From contig RSEH01000027.1 of assembly GCA_006503475.1 (NCBI GenBank), forward strand, positions 62,001 to 126,000: a stretch of DNA of 64,000 nucleotides, in the 5' to 3' direction. Position 1 is the first letter of the stretch. Each line of letters opens with the position of its first letter. The translations under genes and the position numbers were made by a program. This document shows positions 56,815 through 64,000 of this stretch, one piece after another. Source of the DNA: Stentor roeselii. Its lineage: Eukaryota; Ciliophora; Heterotrichea; Heterotrichida; Stentoridae. The notes below the pieces were generated by a model, which searched no databases, was not told the origin of the DNA, and was given only the letters and a program-made list of their open reading frames with translations.

Positions 56815-57906
56815 ATGAAAAATTTGTACACAGAGACTAAAAAATCGTTTATCAACTCAGTTAAAAAACTGAAAGTCCCTTATGAATTCAAGTCTGAGGA
56901 AAGTCCTTATTTTTCACCGGATAAGTCGAAGATTTCAACAGAATTCTTGAAAATTTCGAATGAGACTAGCAAGAACTTCTTGATTCTTACTACTGGTACT
57001 GTTGGACCTGATTATTACCTTGGAAGCCAGGTTTTAAATACTTTTCTTGCTGATCTTTCAAAGATACCTGAAAAAACTGGAGTTATTGTCGTTCATGGAG
57101 TCAATCCTTGGGGAGCAGCTTGGCTGCGACCTGGAAATATCAACAATGTTAATTTAAGTCACAATTTCTGCTTTAGTGAAAATGTTGAAGAACTTGAAGA
57201 AGATGATGAAAAACTGCAGGAAAAGATTGAAAATTATAAAAAACTTGAAGATTTTATTAATGCTTCTAGTGCTCCGAAAGAAATTTCGACTTTTTTTAAG
57301 ATTCTTTGGAAAAGTTGGAGAATTGGGTACTTGCCGCTTGTTGAGATTTTGTTTTGTCATCAGAGATTTAATCATATTGGACTTGGGTTTGCTGGGAAAT
57401 GTGAAGAAAGTGAAGTGGAGAGGACTAAGGAAATCGTTGAGGAACTTTTACCAAATGACTGTGAAAAAGTTGTGCATGTTGATATTCAGACTAGCTGTTT
57501 TCATCATGGACAGGTTTTTGTTAAGGTTGAGGATGAGAGCTCGTTTGGGTTGTTTAAGGGATTTAGTGATTTGGATGTTGTTATTGAGAAAAATCAATCG
57601 TCGATTATTACTGGGTTAAAAGACAGTGAAAACTGGGAATCAGGGGCATTGTCAATATTCACATCAGGACCTATTTCAAGGTTCAAAGCCTTCCGAGAAG
57701 AAAACTACACCCATCACACGAACGTCTGGGTAGAAAACTGGAGCCGCGGTGAGCAGATCTCCTGGCCAATCACAAGCTACATCGAAAGTCGTTCAAAGCG
57801 TAGACTTCTGAAAAACTTCTCAATTTCTAATCCTCTCTGGCAAAAAGATTCAGTTCTTAAAAGTTCCTCGTTTTTATCATCCCTTCTCAATCATCTTTCA
57901 AAGTAG
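56815..57906 (+). CDS. DUF2817 / M14-like carboxypeptidase-related protein, zinc ligands altered
   Basis: This 363-residue protein matches DUF2817 (M14-like) proteins: KNFLILTTGTVGPDYYLGSQ aligns with the SGTHGVEG entry, GVIVVHGVNPWGAAWLRPGN with the LVHAxNPYGFAxxRR block, and NNVNLSHNF with the NVDLNRNF Arg/Asn block. In active members the HxxE of GTHGVEG binds zinc. Here the positions read Val63 and Asp66, so the site seems degenerate, while the later His (HVDIQTSCFHHG) is kept. It may be inactive or use other ligands. An acidic/lysine insertion (ELEEDDEKLQEKIENYKKLE) sits after the NF block. It is divergent from eIF3e across 22 bp. Confidence 0.75.
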   Translation: MKNLYTETKKSFINSVKKLKVPYEFKSEESPYFSPDKSKISTEFLKISNETSKNFLILTTGTVGPDYYLGSQVLNTFLADLSKIPEKTGVIVVHGVNPWGAAWLRPGNINNVNLSHNFCFSENVEELEEDDEKLQEKIENYKKLEDFINASSAPKEISTFFKILWKSWRIGYLPLVEILFCHQRFNHIGLGFAGKCEESEVERTKEIVEELLPNDCEKVVHVDIQTSCFHHGQVFVKVEDESSFGLFKGFSDLDVVIEKNQSSIITGLKDSENWESGALSIFTSGPISRFKAFREENYTHHTNVWVENWSRGEQISWPITSYIESRSKRRLLKNFSISNPLWQKDSVLKSSSFLSSLLNHLSK

Positions 57907-57930
57907 TTTCTAATTCTACTAATTAACAGA

Positions 57931-58653
57931 CTATGCAACATTATATGGATATGCAGGATATTTAACATATTCAGGTAAGTACTCTCCTTTTTTAATTTCA
58001 ACCTTTAATCTTTTACCTAAAACTTGGAACCCGTTCATGGCTTTTACCGCGTTTCTCGCACTGAGATTGTTGTCAAAACTGATAAACCCAAAACCTTTGC
58101 TTCTTCCGCTGTCTTTTTCGCACATGATGCGAGCACTGATGACTGATCCAAAAGGTGAGAAGAAGCTATAAAGATCTTGTTCTTTCCATTCAATCGGTAA
58201 ATGGAACAAGAAAAGATTGCATCCTGGAGGACCTTGAAGAGTAGCAGGTTTACTAGTCTGCCAATCATTAGGTTGTTCCCACTGAGTAATGCCTGTCTCC
58301 GAGTTATAATAATAAGGCCGTCCATCGATAGACTTATATTGAATAAACTTTGACTGAGGCACTTCTTTCTTTTGCTTTAAACGTTCTGACTCTCCATCAG
58401 CCCATCTCAGTTGAATTTTGTTAGCGGAAGTCAATTCTTTACTCAATCTTTTTATTATTTCTTCAGCTTCTGACTTCTTTTGGAATGTGATGTAAGCGCA
58501 ACCAAGACCTGAATGATATTTACTCTTATTGTTTAATTTGAAGACTGATACCTCTAGGATCGACCCTTGGGCGGAGAAGTATTCTTTCACTTGTTCGTCT
58601 TTCCAGTCTTTTGGAAGGTGGGTTGCAAAAAGTTTTAAGTGGGATTCTGCCAT
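57931..58653 (-). CDS. RRM-WW-RRM RNA-binding protein (CELF/FCA-like)
   Basis: This 240-residue protein has RRM1 at about 5-85 (LKLFATHLPKDWKDEQVKEY), a WW-type module at about 103-130 (YKSIDGRPYYYNSETGITQW, then EQP) and RRM2 at about 145-222 (GCNLFLFHLPIEWKEQDLYS; GRSKGFGFISFDNNLSARNA; AMNGFQVLGKRLKVEIKKG). RRM2 is close to the third RRM of CELF/Bruno proteins. The first Trp of the WW fold is not evident. The order RRM-WW-RRM differs from plant FCA (two RRMs, then WW) and from animal CELF (no WW). These proteins act in pre-mRNA splicing and 3'-end choice. With 15-nt introns in this genome a splicing role would be of interest, but that is speculation. Confidence 0.88.
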   Translation of the reverse strand: MAESHLKLFATHLPKDWKDEQVKEYFSAQGSILEVSVFKLNNKSKYHSGLGCAYITFQKKSEAEEIIKRLSKELTSANKIQLRWADGESERLKQKKEVPQSKFIQYKSIDGRPYYYNSETGITQWEQPNDWQTSKPATLQGPPGCNLFLFHLPIEWKEQDLYSFFSPFGSVISARIMCEKDSGRSKGFGFISFDNNLSARNAVKAMNGFQVLGKRLKVEIKKGEYLPEYVKYPAYPYNVA

Positions 58654-59733
58654 TTTATGATCGCGCTGTTGTTTTAGAACAAATTAAAGATTTAGTATAT
58701 TTGAAATTTTTGTTTTTAATTAATGGGTGTACGGTGATTTTTTAGGAATTTTAGAAAGGGGAAGTTAGAAATGATGGATTTTGTAGTTGGTTTGAAAGGA
58801 TTATTTAGAGATTTTTTTAGAGTTTATTTATGGGTAAATGAAGATTTTAGTAGTTTTGAATAAGAATTATATATTTTTTATTTGTTGGGTGTAAAAGTTT
58901 TATAAAATTTGAGTTTTTTATTCATTTTTAGGCTGCATTCTTCCGGGAAAATATTTTAGATATATATTATTATTAGAGTAATATAAGCCAATTCAGTTGT
59001 TTTAGGCACCCTAGTCAGTGAAGATGGATTAAAGCCGTCTTATAAGTAGTAAACTGAATTTATTATTGAAATTATAAGAAAAAATCATATTGTTGATGAA
59101 TCAGAATCAAATTTGATTGAAGAACCTTGATAATTACATTTACAGATAAATTTACTCCCAGATATTTAAGAACCATAAAAACACTTAAAATAAATTTATT
59201 CCTATATATTTGTGTTGCTTGAGTTTGTAATCTTGCTTGAAGGGTATTGTCAAATCATTGATGTTCAAAAACTCTTAGTTCCATTCAAAATGAATTTTTT
59301 TATGATATTTCCTTATTATATTTCCTTATATATTTTCTTGAAATTTTAAGCTTTCGGAAATATCTTTATTTAGGCTATTTATAAGGTAAAAAAGTGAAAT
59401 ATTACTGAATCCTGGATAATTCATTAATTTTACCAAAAAATAATCTAAAGATTCTTTCCAGTACAAATAAATCATCATCTCCTGCTAATTCCCAAAATTA
59501 TCATCGCTCCTTTAAAATTTTATCTATCATTCTTCATAGATTTATTCAATATTCTAAGCTCTTTATTTAGAAGTCTTCATCTATATTTAAAAATCTTCCA
59601 AAGTACCCATTCGTTAATCTTCAAAGTATTAAAACATTCTAAAAGTTGCAAAAATATCTAAATTGAACAAATTTATAAAAATTCCTACTAAAAATCCCAT
59701 TTAAATCCAAATCCAACATCTCTTCTCCATAAA
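58654..59733. other. intergenic spacer (1080 bp) between divergent genes
   Basis: The left 200 bp is G/T-rich (58741-58860 has no C by my count); the right 300 bp is C/A-rich with few G. The middle is AT-rich. No coding frame and no recognised RNA gene. Confidence 0.75.
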
Positions 59734-61461
59734 ATGTTCAAAGTGATGAAGATAAAGGACCATCTCTACATGCCTCCAATAAAAAAGTACGAAAAATACG
59801 GAGCATATCCTTGGAAGATGACAATTCAGTTCCTTTTAATAATCTTCACAACATGCCAGGTATTTTTCATAGTAAACGAAAACACGACATACACTTATTC
59901 CCAGTACACGATTTTCAACAAATTTTTCTTGAACCCAGACGCTTCAGGTGGAGATGGTGGACTGACAAACACTTTTACTTTATTCTCCAGAAAAGAACTT
60001 ACCAACTTTCTTCAGTCCACAATCAACAACTACTACTCAATAAGCAATATCGCGATAGACAACTATGAGTATTATTATGATGGAGAATTAAGAAAACCTC
60101 CAAAACTTCTGGTTTCTTTTGTGGATAATGAAGAAGCTCTGAAAAAAGGATTCAAATTTGAGTATAAACTTAGTGATAGTGACTTGGGACCGTTTACTAC
60201 TTCGAAGGCAGATGAATTTTATGATAATATTCAAGAGTTTTATGTTACTTTTGCTTTGAAACACAAACTTGATAAGTATCAGAAGACTCCGAGAAATTGT
60301 TATGTTTGGAAATTGAAGCAAAGATATAACTTTTCACATCATGGGTCTATTATTGTTGAACTTTCTACTGATAACTACTCTTGTGAGTCTAGAAATTGTA
60401 AGGATTAAGCAGATAATGTGGCTAAACATTATGTTTGGTTGAGCTTGGGAACTATGATTTTAGGAGCTGGTTACTTTTTTTTGACTATTAGGGATATTAC
60501 GAATCGAGCTAATTTGATTACTGACGTGCAGATTTCAAAAAATAAACTCCAAGGTGTCTGGAGCACTTTAGACTTGCGATCAAAGTTAAAATTTTTCAAC
60601 TACTGGGTAATTTTAAGTATTTTCGGCAACCTATTCCAGATCTTCGGAGGAGTTCTAACATTATTCGACAACGAGACCTACATAACAAACCATCAAAAAA
60701 TAATCGGTTTCGGTTGTTTTTTCGCCTGGGTAGGTATAGTTCGTTTTATCGACCACCGATCAGTAGCATACAGCATAGTTCACACATTAGAACGCAGCAT
60801 CAAGATAATCGCTTTTTACGTCTTTGGAGTCGTTCCTATCTTCATGGGCTTCGCATTTCTAGGCATCTGTTACTTCTGGGAAACAGGAATTTACTACAGC
60901 ACTCCCATGAGCCTAATCGCAAACTACGCCTTAGTCAACGGAGACTCTGTTTACGCCTTTTCATTCGCAGGTTACCAACAAAACAAGTTCTTCGGGCAGC
61001 TTTACTTTTACATGTTCATCGTTTTCTTCATTTGCTGTGTTCATAACTTGTTTATTGCTATTGTTGAACAGAGTTTCTCTTCTTTTCGAGAAGAAAGAAT
61101 GAATGCTAAGTCCTCTAGTAGTGATGAAGAACATGAAACTTCTGGGATCATGTCACCGAAACAGAAAAATATTGAGTTGAAGGAAAAAAGTAAGTGAAAA
61201 ATAGAGAAACAGTCTTCGAAGGCTTTTAAGAAAATACTTAATGCTGGAAGAGTCGAGTCTGGAAGTGCTTTTGATGAAAGTACTTTGAGGTTAATTCAGC
61301 AAATGGATAACTTGGTCAATGAAATCATTTCGAAACTTGGAACTTTGGAAAGTCTTAGTAATGGAAGTGTCAGGTTCACTTCGCAGGTTGAAGAGTTGAA
61401 AGAACATCTGAACTTGCTCATTACGAAGCATATTGAACCTATTTTAGAGTACTTAAAATAG
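59734..61461 (+). CDS. mucolipin (TRPML)-type cation channel, paralogue 2; three exons
   Basis: Removing 15-nt introns at 60398-60412 and 61190-61204 gives 565 residues. The order is as in paralogue 1: KYGAYPWKMTIQFLLIIFTT (helix 1), a long luminal domain with a Cys pair (YSCESRNC up to the intron), helix 2 (AKHYVWLSLGTMILGAGYFF), helices 3-6, and the pore YALVNGDSVYAF with NGDS in the filter. The tail contains an acidic Ser-rich part (SSSSDEEHE) and a helical end (FDESTLRLIQQMDNLVNEII). TRPMLs are endolysosomal cation channels; a role in phagosome or contractile Ca2+ release is speculation. The MPN gene starts 7 bp after the TAG stop. Confidence 0.87.
60398..60412 (+). other. 15-nt intron
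   Basis: GTAAGGATTAAGCAG, phase 1. Same position and phase as the intron at 13114-13128 in the TRPML paralogue. Confidence 0.93.
61190..61204 (+). other. 15-nt intron
   Basis: GTAAGTGAAAAATAG, phase 1, joining ..LKEK to KQSSKAFKK. Corresponds to the intron at 12313-12327 in the paralogue. Confidence 0.88.
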
Positions 61462-61468
61462 TAAGAAT

Positions 61469-62278
61469 ATGGATGAAAATCTTCCAAGGAAAAGAGATAG
61501 AGAAGATGATCCTCCACCTTCCAGATCAAGACGTACGCGAGTTCCAGTCTTAAAAAAGCTTCATTCAATCCACGACTTAGTCCCTCTAATAGCTGCTTCA
61601 AGTTCAATGCCGATGGTAAGTATATCCTCTGATGCAATGTGTACAATGTCCTTCCATTCCCATCTCTGCACAGACGAAGTGATAGGTTGGATGGCAGGTA
61701 AGATATCTGAAGACCTAATAGAAATAAAGCAAGCTTTTCCAGTCGGTGCTCTTCAACACGAAAACGGAAGAATAAACGTAGAGATGGACGCAGAAGACGC
61801 GGTATTAAAGCGAACATTAATAGAAGAAAAAGGACTTTCATTAGTAGGCTGGTACCATTCGCACCCGACGTTTGAGGTGAATCCTTCTTTAGTCGATATT
61901 GATAATCAATTGAATTATCAAGGAATCAGTGACGGGCACTTCTTGGGAGGGATTGTCAGTCCTTATTACTCACCCAATAGACTTGAAGGCACATTCACGG
62001 TGTTTTGTGTCAAGAAAAATAATGATGAGAATAAAAGGAATGGATATCATCCTGCTTATTCTGTTAGGTTCAGTGTTGGAAATGAAGATGTCTCAAGCGA
62101 ATGCGTTGGAGACCTCGCTCAACTTGTCAAGTCTTATAAAACACATAAAAGGTTCATACAGGTTGGAAAGAAATGGAAAAAAGGAATGACTAATCTTGAA
62201 AAAATTGGCAAAGCTTTGGAAAATTTTAGATTGAAAAAAGAGGAACTTGAAATGATCTTAGGAGTGTTTAAGGAATAA
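61469..62278 (+). CDS. JAMM/MPN+ metalloprotease, MYSM1/MPND-like deubiquitinase
   Basis: This 269-residue protein is an MPN+ domain with an intact JAMM zinc site: Glu70 (CTDEVIGWMAG), His130 and His132 in GWYHSHPTFEVNPS, Ser140 and Asp143 (LVDID). The block VGWYHSHPTFEVNPSLVDID with NQLNYQ right after it is closest to MYSM1 (2A-DUB) and MPND as I recall them, enzymes that remove ubiquitin from histone H2A or bind modified DNA. There is no SANT or SWIRM domain, only a basic, Arg-rich N-terminus (RSRRTRVPVLKK). A helical tail follows. It starts 7 bp after the TRPML stop on the same strand. Confidence 0.88.
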   Translation: MDENLPRKRDREDDPPPSRSRRTRVPVLKKLHSIHDLVPLIAASSSMPMVSISSDAMCTMSFHSHLCTDEVIGWMAGKISEDLIEIKQAFPVGALQHENGRINVEMDAEDAVLKRTLIEEKGLSLVGWYHSHPTFEVNPSLVDIDNQLNYQGISDGHFLGGIVSPYYSPNRLEGTFTVFCVKKNNDENKRNGYHPAYSVRFSVGNEDVSSECVGDLAQLVKSYKTHKRFIQVGKKWKKGMTNLEKIGKALENFRLKKEELEMILGVFKE

Positions 62279-62301
62279 TGATCAATTATTAATAATCAAT
62301 A

Positions 62302-62832
62302 ATGAATCCTGAGAAATATGAACAAACAGTACTGGTATTTGATAAACAGAAAGAAATCACAATAGAAGACCTCGAGTTCAACCTAGAAAACCACAAAGAC
62401 TGCGACTACGCCGACAACATTTACGAGTTCCTATTTAATTTCGAAAAAGGTCTAAACCCTCCCTTTCTCACACTGTCCAATAAAACTCATGAAAAAAGTT
62501 CAAAAAGAAAACTAAAAACCCAGCCCCCAAACAAGAAGTTCTTATTAAACACTGTCAATTTCTCAGAAATCAGAAGTTCTGTTTGTCTCAAACTGCCAAC
62601 TAGAAAGAAAAATATATTAAAATCGATGCATTCTGGCAAATTCCCTCTAAGTCCTGATAGAATCAACGTAAATCTTCAGTTAAGTCCAAAACTTTTAGAA
62701 AAAGGCCCGAATAACTTGCTTTTTTTCAACAAAACTAGTAAAATTTCACCTTATTTGTGTCTTTCGCCTAGAGTGAAAAATGTGGTGATTCGGTCTCCCA
62801 GAAGTTATGGAAAAAGTCTTATAAAGAAATAG
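62302..62832 (+). CDS. hypothetical protein
   Basis: This 176-residue protein has an acidic N-terminal third (ITIEDLEFNLENHKDCDYAD) and a basic, Ser/Lys/Pro-rich remainder (KSSKRKLKTQPPNKKFLLNT; SPRVKNVVIRSPRSYGKSLI). The second part looks disordered and has several S/T-P-type or Arg-Ser sites. No domain recognised. It lies 23 bp after the JAMM gene's stop on the same strand. Confidence 0.55.
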   Translation: MNPEKYEQTVLVFDKQKEITIEDLEFNLENHKDCDYADNIYEFLFNFEKGLNPPFLTLSNKTHEKSSKRKLKTQPPNKKFLLNTVNFSEIRSSVCLKLPTRKKNILKSMHSGKFPLSPDRINVNLQLSPKLLEKGPNNLLFFNKTSKISPYLCLSPRVKNVVIRSPRSYGKSLIKK

Positions 62833-63218
62833 AGTAATTTTTGATGTGAAAATTAGTAAATGGAATAAGATTTTTTAGGAAATTTGGTGACAAAGGTTTT
62901 AGTCGAGGTTTGTATTAGGTGGACTTGATTTTATCAGGATTTTTGAAATTTGATGATAATTTTCATGGTGTTGAAATTGATTTGGAGAAAGATTATTCTC
63001 ATTTAAGGTTTTTTTGAAGGTCTAGTTAATGTGAGGGTTGAGGTATAAAGGTCTTCATGGGAGTTAATATAGCATTTAATACTAAAAAACATTTAAGTAT
63101 ATATCGATATATTTTTCGTAGAAGTTTCTATAACGTTATAATCCAAATTATAGGGTTTTATTTTTACTTTAAGAATATCTGTATACAAATAATTTAATTT
63201 TATGCATTTAAATCCAGG

Positions 63219-63226
63219 TATTAAAA
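63219..63226 (+). promoter_or_regulatory. TATA-like element upstream of tRNA-Sec
   Basis: TATTAAAA lies 22-29 bp before the tRNA-Sec gene. In animals tRNA-Sec is transcribed by Pol III from an upstream TATA/PSE promoter, so a TATA box at this distance fits; in such an AT-rich spacer it could be chance. Confidence 0.35.
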
Positions 63227-63247
63227 GCCTCTAATTGAAAAAACACT

Positions 63248-63333
63248 GCCCGGATGAACCGGACTGGGTTCGGCTTGGACTTCAAATCCAAGGGAGAGTA
63301 ACATCTCAGGTGTTCGATTCACCCCTCTGGGCG
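63248..63333 (+). tRNA. selenocysteine tRNA, tRNA-Sec(UCA)
   Basis: The 86-nt sequence folds as a selenocysteine tRNA. The acceptor stem GCCCGGA pairs with TCTGGGC (one G-U), leaving G73 at 63333. A six-pair D stem (TGAACC/GGTTCG, one T-G pair) fits the long D arm of tRNA-Sec. The anticodon stem CTTGGA/TCCAAG closes the loop CTTCAAA with anticodon UCA at 63282-63284. A long variable arm pairs GAGA with TCTC. The T stem has only four pairs (GGTG/CACC), as expected for the eukaryotic 9/4 form. The start GCCCGGATGA matches human tRNA-Sec. A TTTTT Pol III terminator follows at once. It decodes UGA as selenocysteine in selenoprotein mRNAs. Confidence 0.95.
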
Positions 63334-63338
63334 TTTTT
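63334..63338 (+). terminator. Pol III T-run terminator
   Basis: Five T directly after the discriminator base of tRNA-Sec, the usual Pol III stop signal. Confidence 0.8.
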
Positions 63339-63415
63339 ATCCAACTAAAAAGCACAAAAACTCAATAGTTTGACTATTCAAAAAGAATTAAAAAAGAAGC
63401 AATTCAACAGTTATT

Positions 63416-64000
63416 CTAAAAAACAACGCAAAGTTTCTTCTTCAAACTTGATCTGCCTCCATGTTCTCTGAGAATTCTGACACAGTCCAATCTAAGGTTA
63501 ATCATTGCATAATTATAAGGAGTCAGTCCTCGGTCGCATTCGGGATTTATCGCAGCACCGTATCTGATCAGCTCTCTCACAATGTTTGAATGCCCGTTCT
63601 GAGCGGCCTGGTGCAGGGCAGTCCTCCACCATTTATCCCTTTTATTAACAATAGCTCCATTATCACACAAAAATGGTAAAATCTCCAAATACCCATAAGA
63701 GCAAGCTGAAATAAGAGGAGTCCAGCCAAAGCTATCATCTCCATTAATATCATACCCAAGATCCACTAAAACCTTGATAACCTCAACAGCTTTTCTCTCA
63801 GTAGCCAAAATCATTAAAGTCTTATGCATTTCAGGGCTGATCCTAGCAGAAGAATTAATCTTATTAGCCAATATAAAACTTTCATTTTCCCTAACAGAAG
63901 GTTCAAGATTTTCAATAATAAGTAAAGTTTGTTCAATAAGTCCTTTTCTAATATAAAACTGAGCGGCTTCATACAACATTTCCTGAGGAAAGGCCATCAT
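63416..64000 (-). CDS. ankyrin-repeat protein with C-terminal CaaX box (possibly partial at right edge)
   Basis: At least 194 residues are seen on the minus strand. Ankyrin repeats are clear: GWTPLISACSYGYLEILPFL with CDNGAIVNKRD, then WRTALHQAAQNGHSNIVREL with IRYGAAINPECD, then GLTPYNYAMINLRLDCVRIL with REHGG; an earlier diverged pair starts near MHKTLMILATERKAVEVIKV. The C-terminus is SSLKKKLCVVF: a Lys patch followed by CVVF, a good CaaX prenylation motif (X = Phe can be read by farnesyl- or geranylgeranyltransferase). Two Met codons lie at the very edge (63995-64000), so it may start there or extend beyond the window. I infer a membrane-attached interaction scaffold. Confidence 0.82.
   Translation of the reverse strand: MMAFPQEMLYEAAQFYIRKGLIEQTLLIIENLEPSVRENESFILANKINSSARISPEMHKTLMILATERKAVEVIKVLVDLGYDINGDDSFGWTPLISACSYGYLEILPFLCDNGAIVNKRDKWWRTALHQAAQNGHSNIVRELIRYGAAINPECDRGLTPYNYAMINLRLDCVRILREHGGRSSLKKKLCVVF

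Noticed and set aside
1-64000. Mobile elements, virus-like elements, CRISPR arrays, rRNA or bacterial operons
   Set aside because: No transposase, reverse transcriptase, integrase or capsid-like motif, no terminal repeats, no spaced repeat array and no rRNA were seen. Only short local duplications occur.

Overview
This window reads as macronuclear DNA of a heterotrich ciliate, most likely Stentor coeruleus. Three observations support this. Genes are broken by introns of exactly 15 nt (14 placed here). TAA, TAG and TGA all end reading frames, so the code is standard, unlike Tetrahymena or Paramecium. Genes are packed tightly on both strands with AT-rich spacers. The gene set is eukaryotic and ciliary or alveolate in character: IFT38, centrin, an RIIa-domain protein, a four-CNB cGMP kinase, VPS13, Mei2-like and SWI/SNF subunits. 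I see no intact or decayed mobile element, virus-like element or CRISPR array.

Layout, left to right. 1-14.9 kb: N-terminal part of a VPS13-like lipid-transfer protein (minus, runs off the left edge), a C2-like/11-residue-repeat protein ending in a CaaX box, a mutated aspartate-aminotransferase homologue, succinyl-CoA:3-oxoacid CoA-transferase, a methionine-synthase-reductase-like diflavin enzyme, a mucolipin-type TRP channel and a coiled-coil protein. 14.9-24.4 kb: PKG, SMARCD/BAF60, a RING protein whose stop codon abuts the SMARCD stop, a membrane-anchored protein with two LC8-like domains, a multi-pass membrane protein and a TRF4-like nucleotidyltransferase. 24.7-38.7 kb: a small predicted acylated protein, a TPR protein, a secreted GH5 glycosidase, a Mei2-like protein, a kelch protein, a secreted BPI/LBP-like plus ML-domain pair, and several unrecognised genes. 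39-49.5 kb: a C2/coiled-coil/GAR-like protein, centrin, an otubain-like DUB, IFT38, a Sec14-like protein, an RIIa protein, a kinase and small membrane or coiled-coil proteins. 50.5-64 kb: a BRM-type SNF2 ATPase, a CX9C protein, a PhyH-type dioxygenase, a calreticulin-like protein without a P-domain, eIF3e, an M14-like (DUF2817) protein, an RRM-WW-RRM protein, a second mucolipin-type channel, a JAMM protease, a selenocysteine tRNA, and an ankyrin protein with a CaaX end that runs off the right edge.

The genes do not form one pathway. Recurring themes are cilia and cortex (IFT38, centrin, RIIa, GAR), lipid handling (VPS13, BPI, ML, Sec14), chromatin (two SWI/SNF subunits) and endolysosomal channels (two TRPML paralogues). 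At genome scale the striking features are the 15-nt introns with an invariant A at position 10, gene gaps of 0-22 bp, and intergenic spacers that start G-rich and end C-rich on the plus strand whatever the gene orientation.

All calls come from reading the sequence and recalled family motifs. No search was run.
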